In this document: piece after piece, positions 53,537 through 62,560 of the stretch
How positions within the stretch are numbered: the first letter of the stretch is position 1
How the letters are laid out: the number at the start of each line of letters is the position of its first letter
From: Ciceribacter sichuanensis
Lineage (GTDB): Bacteria > Pseudomonadota > Alphaproteobacteria > Rhizobiales > Rhizobiaceae
DNA length: 64,000 nt
Reading direction: 5' to 3'
Assembly: GCF_024055605.1 (NCBI RefSeq)
Contig: NZ_JAMXLX010000001.1
Span: 310,001-374,000, forward strand
Position numbers and translations under genes: made by a program
The notes under the pieces: generated by a model
The model's database searches: none
Seen by the model: only the letters and a program-made list of their open reading frames with translations
Told to the model about the DNA's origin: nothing

Positions 53537-53558
53537 AATCTCAAAAGGGAGGGGACTT

Positions 53559-53975
53559 GTGTCCGACAATAGCGACTACCGCATCGAAGCCCGCGTGCCC
53601 GGCATCGAGGATTATCTGCGCCTGCGCCAAGTCTCGGGCCTCAGCCCCTTTTCCCGCGAGGCGGCGGAGAAGGGCCTGCCGAATTCGATCTTCGGTGTCA
53701 GTCTGATGCGGGGCGAGGAGGTGGTCGGCATGGGCCGCATCATCGGCGACGGCGGTTGCTTCTTTCAGGTGACCGACATCGCCATCGACCCGGTGCATCA
53801 GGGCAGGGGGCTGGCAAAGTGGATCATGCAGGCGCTTTCCGATTTCATCGCGACGCTGCCGAAGTCCGCCTATGTCAGCCTGATCGCCGACGTCCCGGCC
53901 AACCGCCTCTACGCCCAGTTTGGCTTCGAGGAGACCGCACCCCGCTCCGTCGGCATGGCGCGCAAGGTCGTCTGA
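53559..53975 (+). CDS. GNAT family N-acetyltransferase
   Basis: 138 residues from GTG 53559 (AAGGGAGGGG ahead). Acetyl-CoA loop DPVHQGRGLAKWIMQAL; ANRLYAQFGFEETAP is the C-terminal GNAT motif. Acceptor unknown. Cotranscribed with the YcaQ-type gene 22 bases upstream. Confidence 0.88.
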   Translation: MSDNSDYRIEARVPGIEDYLRLRQVSGLSPFSREAAEKGLPNSIFGVSLMRGEEVVGMGRIIGDGGCFFQVTDIAIDPVHQGRGLAKWIMQALSDFIATLPKSAYVSLIADVPANRLYAQFGFEETAPRSVGMARKVV

Positions 53976-54017
53976 ACCGGTGGCCGCCTTTGTTGGAAGG
54001 TTACAGGTGTCGGAGCG

Positions 54018-54113
54018 CCAAACCGTCTGCCTGGCTGCTCGAAAAACTCCAAGCTGAACCCGCTCGCTTCGTGGTCGTTGAAACGGTGGTGCTGAGGGAG
54101 GACTGGCTGGGGT
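54018..54113 (+). pseudogene. Remnant of the 3' end of a YcaQ-family gene
   Basis: One frame reads KPSAWLLEKLQAEPARF then VVVETVVLREDWLG. The intact gene ends KPSAGRLEKLQAELARIARF then AGVETVVLRQGWLG. The match covers about 30 residues with a small deletion; nothing upstream of it matches, so only the tail is left. It marks a duplication or recombination join next to the DUF4209-like gene. Confidence 0.8.
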
Positions 54114-54151
54114 GCTGGCCGCAACTCTTCATTCGCGGATATCTAAATGTC

Positions 54152-54167
54152 CGTGGATATATCCACG
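54152..54167. promoter_or_regulatory. 16-base perfect palindrome CGTGGATATATCCACG
   Basis: Fully self-complementary, 64 bases before the DUF4209-like gene; could bind a dimeric regulator. Confidence 0.45.
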
Positions 54168-54231
54168 AAAATAGGAGCGAAACGCTAGCATCTGATAACA
54201 TGGGGCGTCTTCGAAAGGTTAAACTGGGGCG

Positions 54232-55788
54232 ATGCCTTACGGATTGAAGAACATAAACGAATACCTGAAGTCGAACCTCCTGACATGGCCGTTTGACTGG
54301 CAGGATGTGGAGGATCGACGCGTGATCGAAGTGCCCACGGAGATTGAGTCCATTATCCAAGGCTTCGAGCAGTCTGGAGAAAAGCTGGGGGCCAACGTGA
54401 TATCGGCTGCCCTAAGCCCTGCAAGGATGAGACTTGCGGACAACGCAGATGCATTCCGTAACGCATGGCCCGATGCTATGGCCTTCGCTCTCCAGCGGGA
54501 AGCCGAGAACATGGGACCGTGGAACACCTATTTCGGAGCATGGAGTTCAGGCACCAAGACCGATGGCTCTGATTGGTATGGACCTGATGTCCGGGAACTG
54601 ACACCAGAGGTAATTCAGCATTGGGAGGCGCGAGCGAAATCCCTTGGCCATCCGGTTCTGAGAGGCCGCTACGCCGATCTCGTATGGGAGTTCAGCAGGC
54701 CCGTTTCGAAGAAGCGGGCCGATCCTGAATTCGCTCGCATCGCCATCGACAGCTATCTGGACTCGGTTGAGAATGATATCCGGCCGGATCAATATGATAA
54801 CATCGTTGTGCTCAAGCGCGCAGCGCGCCTTGCGGCCCTGATCAACGACGCGGAACGCATTATTCGGGCAAAGGACCAGCTTCTCGTTGCCTTCGACAAG
54901 GCGGTAGCCGAAAAGATATGGTGGTGGGCGGTCTCCGACGAACTGTTGGAGAACCGAAAGCTCGCGTTGAGCGAAGACGACCGGGAGCGGTTACGAGCTG
55001 GTTGGGAAACCCTGTTCGCTGGATACACTGCAGCGGGCGTTGACGGCTTCGATCCCCATCACGCGGAGAGCGTTGGCGATCGTCTCATCGGTTTCTACCG
55101 CAAGGCGGGAGCGACGTCCGAGGTTGAGCGTGTCGCCAAGGGGATAGCCGACGCGTTCATCTATATTTCGCGTGCTGGGAGCGCCATGCAGGCGATGGCG
55201 TGGCTCGAGACCGGCGTCGAATATACGTCAACTGCCGGAGACAAGGACCAGGTGAAAGCCCTCAGGCTCGAACGCGAGGAAGCTATCCGCAATAGTCACA
55301 AGGAAATGCAGTCTTTCACAACAACGATGACGATCACCAAGGAGGAAGTGGACGAATTCCTCGCTCTTGTCATCGACAAAGATAGTTGGCAGCAGGCTCT
55401 ATTTAACATTGCCGTAGAATTCACCGAGCCTAAGGAGCGGCTCGGGATTTCGCTACAACGCGAAGCGCGGGCCGCGCCGCTCATGGCGATGTTCTCGTCG
55501 TCTATCCTCGCCGACGATCATCAGGCCGCGACCGTTGGGTCGACTGAAGACGACAAAGAAGGAAACCTCATTCGACGTTCCAATACCGGCCAACAACTCA
55601 ACCGACATTTTCTGACGAGGGCGCTTGACGAGGCGGTGGATTTTCATCGTCTGTCTCCGGAGGAGATAGCAAGTTTCATTTTCCAGTCCGACTTGTTCGA
55701 TGATTTCCCCCTTATGCGCGAAGGCATCAAGGCTTGGATGAACGCGGACTACATCAAAAGCGCTGTTCACGCTCGTGCCTCTGGTTGA
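54232..55788 (+). CDS. DUF4209-type protein, N-terminal part (frameshifted gene)
   Basis: 518 residues, soluble and largely helical, no catalytic motif seen. It ends NADYIKSAVHARASG at 55788, while the next frame continues CTC GTG CCT as LVPLVESGFRTLARNLG, the natural continuation. So one base has been gained near 55770, cutting off a C-terminal DUF4209-like domain. The whole protein would have about 655 residues. If the domain assignment holds, it is a large orphan protein of the kind seen in defence or accessory islands. Start ATG 54232 follows GGGG. Confidence 0.65.
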   Translation: MPYGLKNINEYLKSNLLTWPFDWQDVEDRRVIEVPTEIESIIQGFEQSGEKLGANVISAALSPARMRLADNADAFRNAWPDAMAFALQREAENMGPWNTYFGAWSSGTKTDGSDWYGPDVRELTPEVIQHWEARAKSLGHPVLRGRYADLVWEFSRPVSKKRADPEFARIAIDSYLDSVENDIRPDQYDNIVVLKRAARLAALINDAERIIRAKDQLLVAFDKAVAEKIWWWAVSDELLENRKLALSEDDRERLRAGWETLFAGYTAAGVDGFDPHHAESVGDRLIGFYRKAGATSEVERVAKGIADAFIYISRAGSAMQAMAWLETGVEYTSTAGDKDQVKALRLEREEAIRNSHKEMQSFTTTMTITKEEVDEFLALVIDKDSWQQALFNIAVEFTEPKERLGISLQREARAAPLMAMFSSSILADDHQAATVGSTEDDKEGNLIRRSNTGQQLNRHFLTRALDEAVDFHRLSPEEIASFIFQSDLFDDFPLMREGIKAWMNADYIKSAVHARASG

Positions 55789-56197
55789 GTCAGGGTTCCG
55801 GACGTTGGCAAGAAATCTGGGGGAGGTGACGACCAAGGCCAAACGCGGCACACCGGGCTGGGAGGTGTCCTCCAACCTCGGTGATTTCCTCGCCATGGAA
55901 TCGGTTCAGAAGGCCATGGGTCCGGACATCATCCTGCAAATCAAATCGATCTTCGCTGACGCCCGCGGAACCAATCTTAGGAACCTCGTGGCACACGGAC
56001 TGGCCTCCTCGTCATATGCGAACTGGCAGGTCTGCGACCTGATCGTTCACTCCCTACTGGTCATAGGGGTCTACGAGGATGTTCGCGATGTCGCCGCGCA
56101 ACGCGGGGCGAAAGCCGCCGAAAAGGCAGAACTCGGCGAAGACGATGACGAAGATGAAATGCCCGCCGGCGATCCGGTGGAGAATGGCTATACTTGA
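55775..56197 (+). CDS. C-terminal DUF4209/HEPN-like part of the frameshifted gene
   Basis: About 140 residues in the +1 frame relative to the preceding gene. It contains TNLRNLVAHGLA, an R-N-x3-H match to the HEPN RNase motif (R-x4-H), preceded by an acidic helix and followed by VCDLIVHSLL. GTG 55775 could serve as a start but has no ribosome site, so it may not be made unless the frame is shifted. The very C-terminus is acidic (EDDDEDEMPAGD). Confidence 0.6.
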   Translation: MPLVESGFRTLARNLGEVTTKAKRGTPGWEVSSNLGDFLAMESVQKAMGPDIILQIKSIFADARGTNLRNLVAHGLASSSYANWQVCDLIVHSLLVIGVYEDVRDVAAQRGAKAAEKAELGEDDDEDEMPAGDPVENGYT

Positions 56198-56431
56198 GAT
56201 TAACTATCGGCGCCATCAGGCAAACGGCGGTAGCTTTAGTGTCGGCCTCGGAGCGGTGTGTCGGCTTTCAGAAGCCGAGTAGAGGAGGAGAATGACCGAA
56301 CTGGAGGCGCAAAGCCGCCGCCCTCGTCCGCCAGAACGGCCTGCAAGGGCTCCGGCGAAGGTCTGAGTTGCCGCACTGCTAGAGGCCGCTTCCGCATCAT
56401 CTCGGGCTGCCTCTTGCCGACACGCTGATGC

Positions 56432-57445
56432 TCATCGCGTAAGAACGATATCAACCTGCCTTACCAGATGGCGATTGATCTGCGGAACCTGATGGCGCTT
56501 CAAAAAGTATGGCCCCGCTGTGTGTGTCCCGACGGGGAAAAACTCTCGCTGCGCCGCACCGGAAACCTTGAAACGGGCCAATGCCACGGATGCGTCATCT
56601 TCCGACAGAAAAGCCGCCATGCTCTCCTTGCCATCTCGCTCCCAGACTCGAACCCGAAACTCTTCAGGCCCGATCGGTGGTAATGCCCGATATCCTGCGG
56701 ATTTCATCCACTCCAGGCCGGCAGCATCGATTGTGCAGCAAAAAGGAATTCCACCAATCCCTCCGGTCTCCCTGTTAGCCGTTTCGATCCACCAGTCGTT
56801 CTGCCAGCGTTCATAGCCAAAGAGCATGCCTTCAAGCCGCTCGTGATGTTCGTTCCAGCCACCGCTACCTGCGGTCGTAGCTGCCTCCCAAAGAATTTCC
56901 ATTGCCCGGATGCGCCATTCCTCACCTCTCAAGGTGTAATAGACATCTCGAAAATCACCTTGATTGGGATCGATGGCATAGGGCTTCAACGCCTCCGGAG
57001 CAGGTCTGACGATGATTTCCTTATGCAGAACGCCTTGCTGGACCCACTTGTCAAATGCCTCCTCGGCTCCCGGCCAGACGTCAGTAAACCGGGCCAGCTT
57101 CTTTCTTCCGTCCAACATCAACGGGAGTTCGAAATTCGTGTGAATAAAATACGGAACGTCCTGAAAGAATTGGGTTCGCTGGTCGACCTGCTCACGCTGC
57201 AAGTGGATCTCAAGCTTTGGATTCGGTCGCTGCCCAAGCTCAAAGCCAGCGCCAAAGCGCTCATTCAACGAAGCGATCTCATGCCGCTCAAGGATATAAG
57301 AGCTTTCCAGCTCAGGATCATCATCTGCATCGGGGCCAATAATCGCCCGCAGAGCTTCGATGTCATCCACCAAGAAGCGGCATTCGAGGATTGTGCACCA
57401 AAGCTCCTGATCGAATGCGCTGACAATGAATGAACTATGAGCCAT
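56432..57445 (-). CDS. Hypothetical protein
   Basis: 337 residues, soluble, rich in aromatic residues (YFIHTNFELPLML, WQNDWWIETANRETGGIGGIPF, EEFRVRVWERDG). No domain recognised, no signal peptide or span. The opposite strand has a 196-residue open frame that looks like a shadow. The gene is convergent with the DUF4209-like gene and separated from it by about 230 bases with nothing visible. Confidence 0.65.
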   Translation of the reverse strand: MAHSSFIVSAFDQELWCTILECRFLVDDIEALRAIIGPDADDDPELESSYILERHEIASLNERFGAGFELGQRPNPKLEIHLQREQVDQRTQFFQDVPYFIHTNFELPLMLDGRKKLARFTDVWPGAEEAFDKWVQQGVLHKEIIVRPAPEALKPYAIDPNQGDFRDVYYTLRGEEWRIRAMEILWEAATTAGSGGWNEHHERLEGMLFGYERWQNDWWIETANRETGGIGGIPFCCTIDAAGLEWMKSAGYRALPPIGPEEFRVRVWERDGKESMAAFLSEDDASVALARFKVSGAAQREFFPVGTHTAGPYFLKRHQVPQINRHLVRQVDIVLTR

Positions 57446-57647
57446 CGAAATACTCCAGGTGCGCGATGAATCCTACAAGCCCACGCCTCCGCAACCCTGC
57501 AGAGAGAAGCGTGACCTTAGTAACCTGTAGATGAACGCGATGAGAAGCCCGTTAAGAAAGCCCGTCAAAGTTTCGCGACAGGCCATCCGCAATTGATGCG
57601 AAGCCGCCGCCGCCATTTGCGGCCACCTTGAAACACGCTCCCCCGTC

Positions 57648-58280
57648 TCAAGCCATCCGAAGCGCTGGCAGATCGCCATCGGTCAAGGCGGTCAGATTGG
57701 CTTCGATCTTGCCGATCGGCCAGTCCCACCAGGCGATGTCGAGAAGTTGGGCGATAACGTCTTCGGGATATCGCATCCGGATGACGGTTGCCGGGTTTCC
57801 TCCGACGACGGCATAAGGCGGAACGTTTCGGGCAACGACGGAAGCCGCGCCAATAATTGCGCCCGCGCCGATCTGCACGCCCGGCATGATCGCCGCGTCA
57901 TGGCCGATCCACACATCGTGGCCGACAATCGTATCCTTTACCGGCAGGTCCTTGTAGCCGAAGGTCTCCGGCTTGAAGATACGGAATGGATAGGTGCTGA
58001 AACCGGTCATCGGATGATTGGCCGAGCTGGTGATGAAGTAACTTCCACGCGCAATCTGCACGAACTTGCCGATAACCAGCCGTTCCCGAACGCCATGGCC
58101 GAGATAGGGAGCCAGTATCAGGGCCGTGTCTTCAGGCTTTCCGGAATGTGTGAAATAGCTGTAATCGCCCACCTCGATACGCGGGTGGTCGATGACGTTC
58201 TTCAGATAGACCGTATCGCGATAGACAGTGCCATCGGGCAAGGTAATGGGATGAACGGCCCCGGCATCAAGAAGCGGCAT
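57648..58280 (-). CDS. Xenobiotic/CatB-type hexapeptide O-acetyltransferase
   Basis: 210 residues with left-handed beta-helix repeats (IVGHDVWIGHDAAIMPGVQIGAGAIIGAASVVARNVPPYAVVGGNPA), the catalytic histidine region SSANHPMTGFSTYPF, and a loop DVWIGHDA. This is the Vat/CatB family, which acetylates streptogramin, chloramphenicol or sugars. Which acceptor applies cannot be said. It stands alone. Confidence 0.88.
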   Translation of the reverse strand: MPLLDAGAVHPITLPDGTVYRDTVYLKNVIDHPRIEVGDYSYFTHSGKPEDTALILAPYLGHGVRERLVIGKFVQIARGSYFITSSANHPMTGFSTYPFRIFKPETFGYKDLPVKDTIVGHDVWIGHDAAIMPGVQIGAGAIIGAASVVARNVPPYAVVGGNPATVIRMRYPEDVIAQLLDIAWWDWPIGKIEANLTALTDGDLPALRMA

Positions 58281-58461
58281 GGAAATCCCTTACATGAAAT
58301 GCGGCTGCGTGGAATTATGCCGAGAAGGCTAGTGTCATATCGCGATGTAATCCATGGCGTTACCTGAATGCTTTCATGAAATATCCGAATGGACGCGACC
58401 GGCATCGGCCAGCGGACGCGATGGCGGGGAGCCGGCCCGTGGCGGTCATCCCCGAGGACAT

Positions 58462-59679
58462 TTAAGGGGCCGACCTGTTTGCACCTGCGCTCATTGAAAG
58501 GAGGCTGGCAATCCACACTGCGAGCGCGAGCCCGCTGAATGTTGCTCCAAGGATTGAAATCCCCGCCCAGCCGGATTGTGCGTAGGTTGCCGTGGCGGAA
58601 ATTGCCCCGATGGCGCTGTCGGCCGAATAAAACACCATGTAACCGCCAATCAGGCGGCCGCTTTTTTGCGGATGCAGGGCCACGACGACGCTGAGGTTGC
58701 TGACGTGGACGGCCTGGACCGCCAGATCGAGCAGGAACACTCCCGCCAGCAACACTGCGATGGATGAGGGAAGGAGAGCGATCGGTCCCCAGGATACCAG
58801 CAGGATCGCCAGAGAAGCTCCGGTCGTCCATTGGCCGTAGCCCCTGTCAGCCAGCCTTCCTGCACATGTCGCTCCAATTGCTCCCGCCAGTCCAACCAGA
58901 CCGAACAGACCTATCCAGGTGTGGGAATAGGAAAATGGCGGCGCACTGAGCGGAAGGACCAGCGCGGTCCAGAACGTGCTGAAAGATGCGAAAATCAGGA
59001 GCGCGAGGATGCCTCGAAAGAGCAAGGCCCGCTCACGAACAAACATGCGTGGAATGGAGAGGAGAGCGTGGACATATGTTTCCGAAGCTCGTTCCGCCGA
59101 TGGCCGCGGCAGCATCGAGACAAGGACGCCGACCATCGCCGCGGTGAGGAGCGCCGACGTCAGGTAGACCGCCCGCCATCCGCCGAGATCGGCGATCGTC
59201 CCGGCGATGGATCGGGCTGCAAGAATGCCGGTGACCACGCCGCTGGTCACCGTGCCGACCACTCGACCGCGTTGGGCCGCAGTTGCCAGGGCCGCAGCCT
59301 GGGCAACCAGTATCTGAACGAGAACAGCCAGCAATCCGACCGCACCCATGCCAGCCAGCAGCATCGCTTTCGCTCCCGCTGTCGCGACGATGACAAGAGC
59401 GATCGCCAACAACAGCCCTTGGACGATGATCAGCTTCCGGCGGTCGATGAGATCGCCTATCGGCACGATGAAGATCAATCCCAGCCCGTACCCCACCTGG
59501 GTCAGCGTGACGATGAGACCGATGGCGGCCGAAGACATTCCAAGGTCATGCGCCATCAGGTCGAGCAGGGGCTGTGCGTAATAGATATTCGCCACGCTCG
59601 AACCTGCGGCCGCCGCGATAATCAGCGTCTGCACTCCCGACAATCCATGGGCGCGCACTCGCGGGTTGCCATCTGTCAT
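58462..59679 (-). CDS. MFS transporter
   Basis: 405 residues with 12 hydrophobic spans. VANIYYAQPLLDLMA at the first span and GYGLGLIFIVPIGDLIDRRKLI (motif A) are typical of drug/metabolite exporters of the DHA1 type (YgaY-like). It is divergent from an HxlR regulator across a short palindrome, so it is likely induced by a small molecule. Confidence 0.88.
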   Translation of the reverse strand: MTDGNPRVRAHGLSGVQTLIIAAAAGSSVANIYYAQPLLDLMAHDLGMSSAAIGLIVTLTQVGYGLGLIFIVPIGDLIDRRKLIIVQGLLLAIALVIVATAGAKAMLLAGMGAVGLLAVLVQILVAQAAALATAAQRGRVVGTVTSGVVTGILAARSIAGTIADLGGWRAVYLTSALLTAAMVGVLVSMLPRPSAERASETYVHALLSIPRMFVRERALLFRGILALLIFASFSTFWTALVLPLSAPPFSYSHTWIGLFGLVGLAGAIGATCAGRLADRGYGQWTTGASLAILLVSWGPIALLPSSIAVLLAGVFLLDLAVQAVHVSNLSVVVALHPQKSGRLIGGYMVFYSADSAIGAISATATYAQSGWAGISILGATFSGLALAVWIASLLSMSAGANRSAP

Positions 59680-59755
59680 TTTCTTGTCCACCGCGCAGTC
59701 CCTTGCGATCTCGTTTCAGCTTCGTTTTGAGACCACTTGGCGCATCACATTTCCA

Positions 59756-59770
59756 GTTCTAAGATAGAAC
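59756..59770. promoter_or_regulatory. Palindrome GTTCTAAGATAGAAC between the MFS and HxlR genes
   Basis: Perfect 6-base arms around AGA, 28 bases before the HxlR start. Likely operator of the HxlR protein. Confidence 0.62.
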
Positions 59771-59798
59771 CAGATTTGAGGAACAGAGATCGGTCGCG

Positions 59799-60239
59799 AT
59801 GGTCAAACGTGTCAGCTTGTGGAATGCCGGTTGCCCGGTGGCGCGTTCTCTCGATGCAATCGGCGACTGGTGGTCGCTTCTGATCATTCGCGATGCTTTC
59901 GACGGCATGCGCCGCTTTGGCGAGTTCCAGAACGGGCTGGGCATCAGCAAGGGTGTCCTGGCCACCCGATTGCGTGACCTTGTAAGGCGGGGAATTTTCG
60001 AAACCGCGCCAGCCTCGGATGGAACCGCTTACCGGGAATACGTTCTCACCGCGAAAGGACGCGGCCTTTTCCCCGTTATCGTCGCTCTGCGGCAATGGGG
60101 AGAAGACCACCTGTTCGCTGATGGTGAGGATCGCTCCTCGCTGGTGGATCGGGAAAATGGCGAGCCGATAGCACGGCTTGTGATCCGGTCCGCCGACGGC
60201 CGTTCCCTTGCCTGGAGTGACACCCGGGTAACGGGCTGA
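59799..60239 (+). CDS. HxlR family transcriptional regulator (MFS-linked)
   Basis: 146 residues. The N-terminal CPVARSLDAIGDWWSLLIIRDAFDGMRRFGEFQNGLGISKGVLATRLRDLVRRGIF is a full HxlR winged helix, with the conserved Cys12 that in some members senses quinones or aldehydes. A C-terminal extension of about 40 residues is present. It probably represses the divergent MFS gene. Confidence 0.9.
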   Translation: MVKRVSLWNAGCPVARSLDAIGDWWSLLIIRDAFDGMRRFGEFQNGLGISKGVLATRLRDLVRRGIFETAPASDGTAYREYVLTAKGRGLFPVIVALRQWGEDHLFADGEDRSSLVDRENGEPIARLVIRSADGRSLAWSDTRVTG

Positions 60240-60322
60240 ACGCGCCCTGAAACCTGCTGGTTTCCCGCATGTAAATGACTGCTTTTGGCGCAATGCCTCC
60301 ACCTTCATCCGCGCAACCGACT

Positions 60323-61210
60323 TCAGCCTTCCCCCAGTCCGATGGCATCCCTGAACGCTTTCAGCCCGACCGTGGCGAGCCATGTCCGGAAGGTCAGGAG
60401 TTCAGGGTTGATTGCGCGCATGGCGTCGAGATCGACGCGGACTGACAAGGGGCCATCCTCAAGGCTCCTCGCCATGTGCGACAGGTCCGGGCTGGCTTCC
60501 AGAACCTCGTCCGGCAAGCGGGCGTAGGAAATCTGCCGCCCCGCCACCTCCGTCATGGCGGCCTCCAGGTCGTGGCCGGAAAGCCGGTCGCTGGCAATTC
60601 TCATGGTGACCCCGCCGAACCGTTCGCGATCGGCGAAAATGGACGCCACGAACTTTCCGATGTCATCGACGGCGGTGAGCTGGATGAAGTCCTCCGGCCT
60701 GATCAGTGACAGCAATTGCCCCCGGTCCAGTCCGAATCCGGGTCTCACCAGCATTTCCATGAAGATTGTCGGCCTAATGATCGTGGCGGTGATGGGCAAT
60801 TCGCGGATATGGGCCTCGATATGCGGCTTGGCATCGAACCTCGCTACGCCTGTCGGCCTGTCGCCGACGCTTGCGCCCGATGAATAGACGAAGTGAGCGA
60901 TATCGCTTTCGACGGCCAGATCCGCGATGGAGGTTCCGTAACGCTCTTCCTGTTCCGCCGCCAGATTGCCCGGCAGCACGCTGAAAACGCCATGGGCACC
61001 CTTCATTGCCGCGCGAACTGTCTCCATGTCCTCGAAGGATCCGCGCATCAGTTCGACGCCCGCCTCCTGCAAGGCGAGCGCGGCGGGCTTGCCCGGGTCC
61101 GACACCAGCGCCCGGACATTCCAGCCTGCTTTCAGCAAGGCCTTCGCCACCGATCCGCCTTGACGGCCGGTCGCTCCAAGAACAAGTATCGAATGTTTCT
61201 GATCGGTCAT
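60323..61210 (-). CDS. NmrA-type NAD(P)-binding protein
   Basis: 295 residues; LVLGATGRQGGSVAKALLKAGWNVRALV is the NmrA Rossmann opening, then FSVLPGNLAAEQEERYGTSIADLAVES, HFVYSSGASVGD and RPTIFMEML. Members are atypical short-chain dehydrogenases acting as redox sensors or quinone reductases. The start at 61210 (MTDQKHSILV) is set by the fold. It is divergent from a second HxlR gene. Confidence 0.88.
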   Translation of the reverse strand: MTDQKHSILVLGATGRQGGSVAKALLKAGWNVRALVSDPGKPAALALQEAGVELMRGSFEDMETVRAAMKGAHGVFSVLPGNLAAEQEERYGTSIADLAVESDIAHFVYSSGASVGDRPTGVARFDAKPHIEAHIRELPITATIIRPTIFMEMLVRPGFGLDRGQLLSLIRPEDFIQLTAVDDIGKFVASIFADRERFGGVTMRIASDRLSGHDLEAAMTEVAGRQISYARLPDEVLEASPDLSHMARSLEDGPLSVRVDLDAMRAINPELLTFRTWLATVGLKAFRDAIGLGEG

Positions 61211-61299
61211 GACAGGCCCTCGTGTTGATCGCGAGGTATCCATATATATGTTTGGGAAGCCGCCGGAAGACGGCACATCTTTCAGCGTCAGGCACAAGG

Positions 61300-61719
61300 A
61301 TGATACGCTTGGACGACACCCGCCGGCCCGGTTCGCAACAGGATTTGGATGCAGCACGGCAGTTCATGCCGATACCGTCAAACGGGGTTTGCAGCAGGCT
61401 GGGCGATAAATGGACCGTGCATGTTCTGTGGCGGCTCTCGCTGGCGGCCGGGCGTCGACTGCGGTTTTCGGCGCTCAAGAAGGAAACAGTCGGCATAACC
61501 CAGAGAATGCTGACGCTGACCTTGCGGAACCTGGAACGCGATGGCCTGATCGTCAGGCACTATTTTCCCGAGGTGCCGCCGCGCGTCGAATATGAGCTGA
61601 CGGATATGGGCGTCGAAGCGCTGGCGGCCCTCCAGAGCTTCAACCTCTGGCTCAGGAACAACCTTCCCCAGATCGAAGAACATCGTCGCGCCTATGACGA
61701 AGCGGGCGACAACCCATAG
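61300..61719 (+). CDS. HxlR family transcriptional regulator (NmrA-linked)
   Basis: 139 residues with the HxlR winged helix (SNGVCSRLGDKWTVHVLWRLSLAAGRRLRFSALKKETVGITQRMLTLTLRNLERDGLIVRHYF). One conserved Cys lies before the first helix. It is divergent from the NmrA gene; CATATATATG at 61241-61250 lies in the gap and could be part of the operator. ATG 61300 was chosen; the frame extends upstream without a ribosome site. Confidence 0.85.
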   Translation: MIRLDDTRRPGSQQDLDAARQFMPIPSNGVCSRLGDKWTVHVLWRLSLAAGRRLRFSALKKETVGITQRMLTLTLRNLERDGLIVRHYFPEVPPRVEYELTDMGVEALAALQSFNLWLRNNLPQIEEHRRAYDEAGDNP

Positions 61720-61964
61720 CGGTATGGCCTGCCGCGCAGGAAGCAGGCCTCACGGGCGATCGCGCAGACGACGCCGGATATCTTCGGCCAAGAGTTCGGC
61801 CTCCCTGGCGATTGGCAAACGATGGCCCAGATGCCCGTTCTCTCCAGAATGCGCCTCCGTGGCAGCCTGTCAACGGAACGTCCGCCAGTGACGTAATATT
61901 GGCGCGCGTTCCTGCGGCATGGCGGGGTCCGGGCCGAAGCAGACGTTGCGGAAAGTCTGACGCG

Positions 61965-62450
61965 ATGCAAGATAAGCGCATGAGCGTGACACCGTTATAC
62001 ATCCGAAAGGCCGATCAACGCGATCTGCCGGCCCTTGTGGAACTATACCAGCATCTGTCCGAAGGGGACGAGAAACCCGGTCTCCCTTTGGCCGAAGACA
62101 TCTTCGAGCGGTTCGGCGTCTATGAGGGCAGCGCAATCATCGTCGGCAAGGTCGATGACACCCTTGCGGCCTCCTGTACCCTGGTCGTCATCCCCAATCT
62201 GACGCATGGCGGCAGGTCCTATGGCCTCATCGAAAATGTCGTCACGCACCGGGATTTTCGTAACCGGGGCTTCGGCAGGCAGCTTCTCCTTAAGGCCGCC
62301 GATCTCGCTTGGGCGGCAGACTGCTATAAGGTCATGCTCATGACCGGTTCGAAGAAGCCCGAGACATTGAATTTCTATCTCGGGGCAGGTTTCGAACAAT
62401 CCAAGACCGGATTCCAGATGCGCCGTGTTCCGGTCAGGGGCGACGCCTGA
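61965..62450 (+). CDS. GNAT family N-acetyltransferase
   Basis: 161 residues. IRKADQRDLPALVELYQHL at the start, ENVVTHRDFRNRGFGRQLLLKAADLAW holds the acetyl-CoA loop, and NFYLGAGFEQSKTGFQMR ends it. Acceptor unknown. Starts at 61965 (GGAAAG ahead) or at the in-frame ATG 61980. Preceded by 245 bases with nothing recognised. Confidence 0.88.
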   Translation: MQDKRMSVTPLYIRKADQRDLPALVELYQHLSEGDEKPGLPLAEDIFERFGVYEGSAIIVGKVDDTLAASCTLVVIPNLTHGGRSYGLIENVVTHRDFRNRGFGRQLLLKAADLAWAADCYKVMLMTGSKKPETLNFYLGAGFEQSKTGFQMRRVPVRGDA

Positions 62451-62560
62451 TCTGACAGTTATGGGGTCGAAGCGGACTTCTACCTGGACCGGTAGCGTCG
62501 TTGGAACCTGCATGATACGCATACCTTGCCCCGTTCGCGAAGCGGAAAGAGACAGCAGTT

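Noticed and set aside
56843-57433. 196-residue plus-strand frame opposite the unknown 337-residue gene
   Set aside because: Shorter, with weaker codon bias; the minus-strand frame is longer and has a more natural amino-acid make-up. Neither is proven, so confidence in the latter is moderate.
57473-57679. 68-residue minus-strand frame overlapping the acetyltransferase end
   Set aside because: Overlaps a solid gene and has no ribosome site or recognisable feature.
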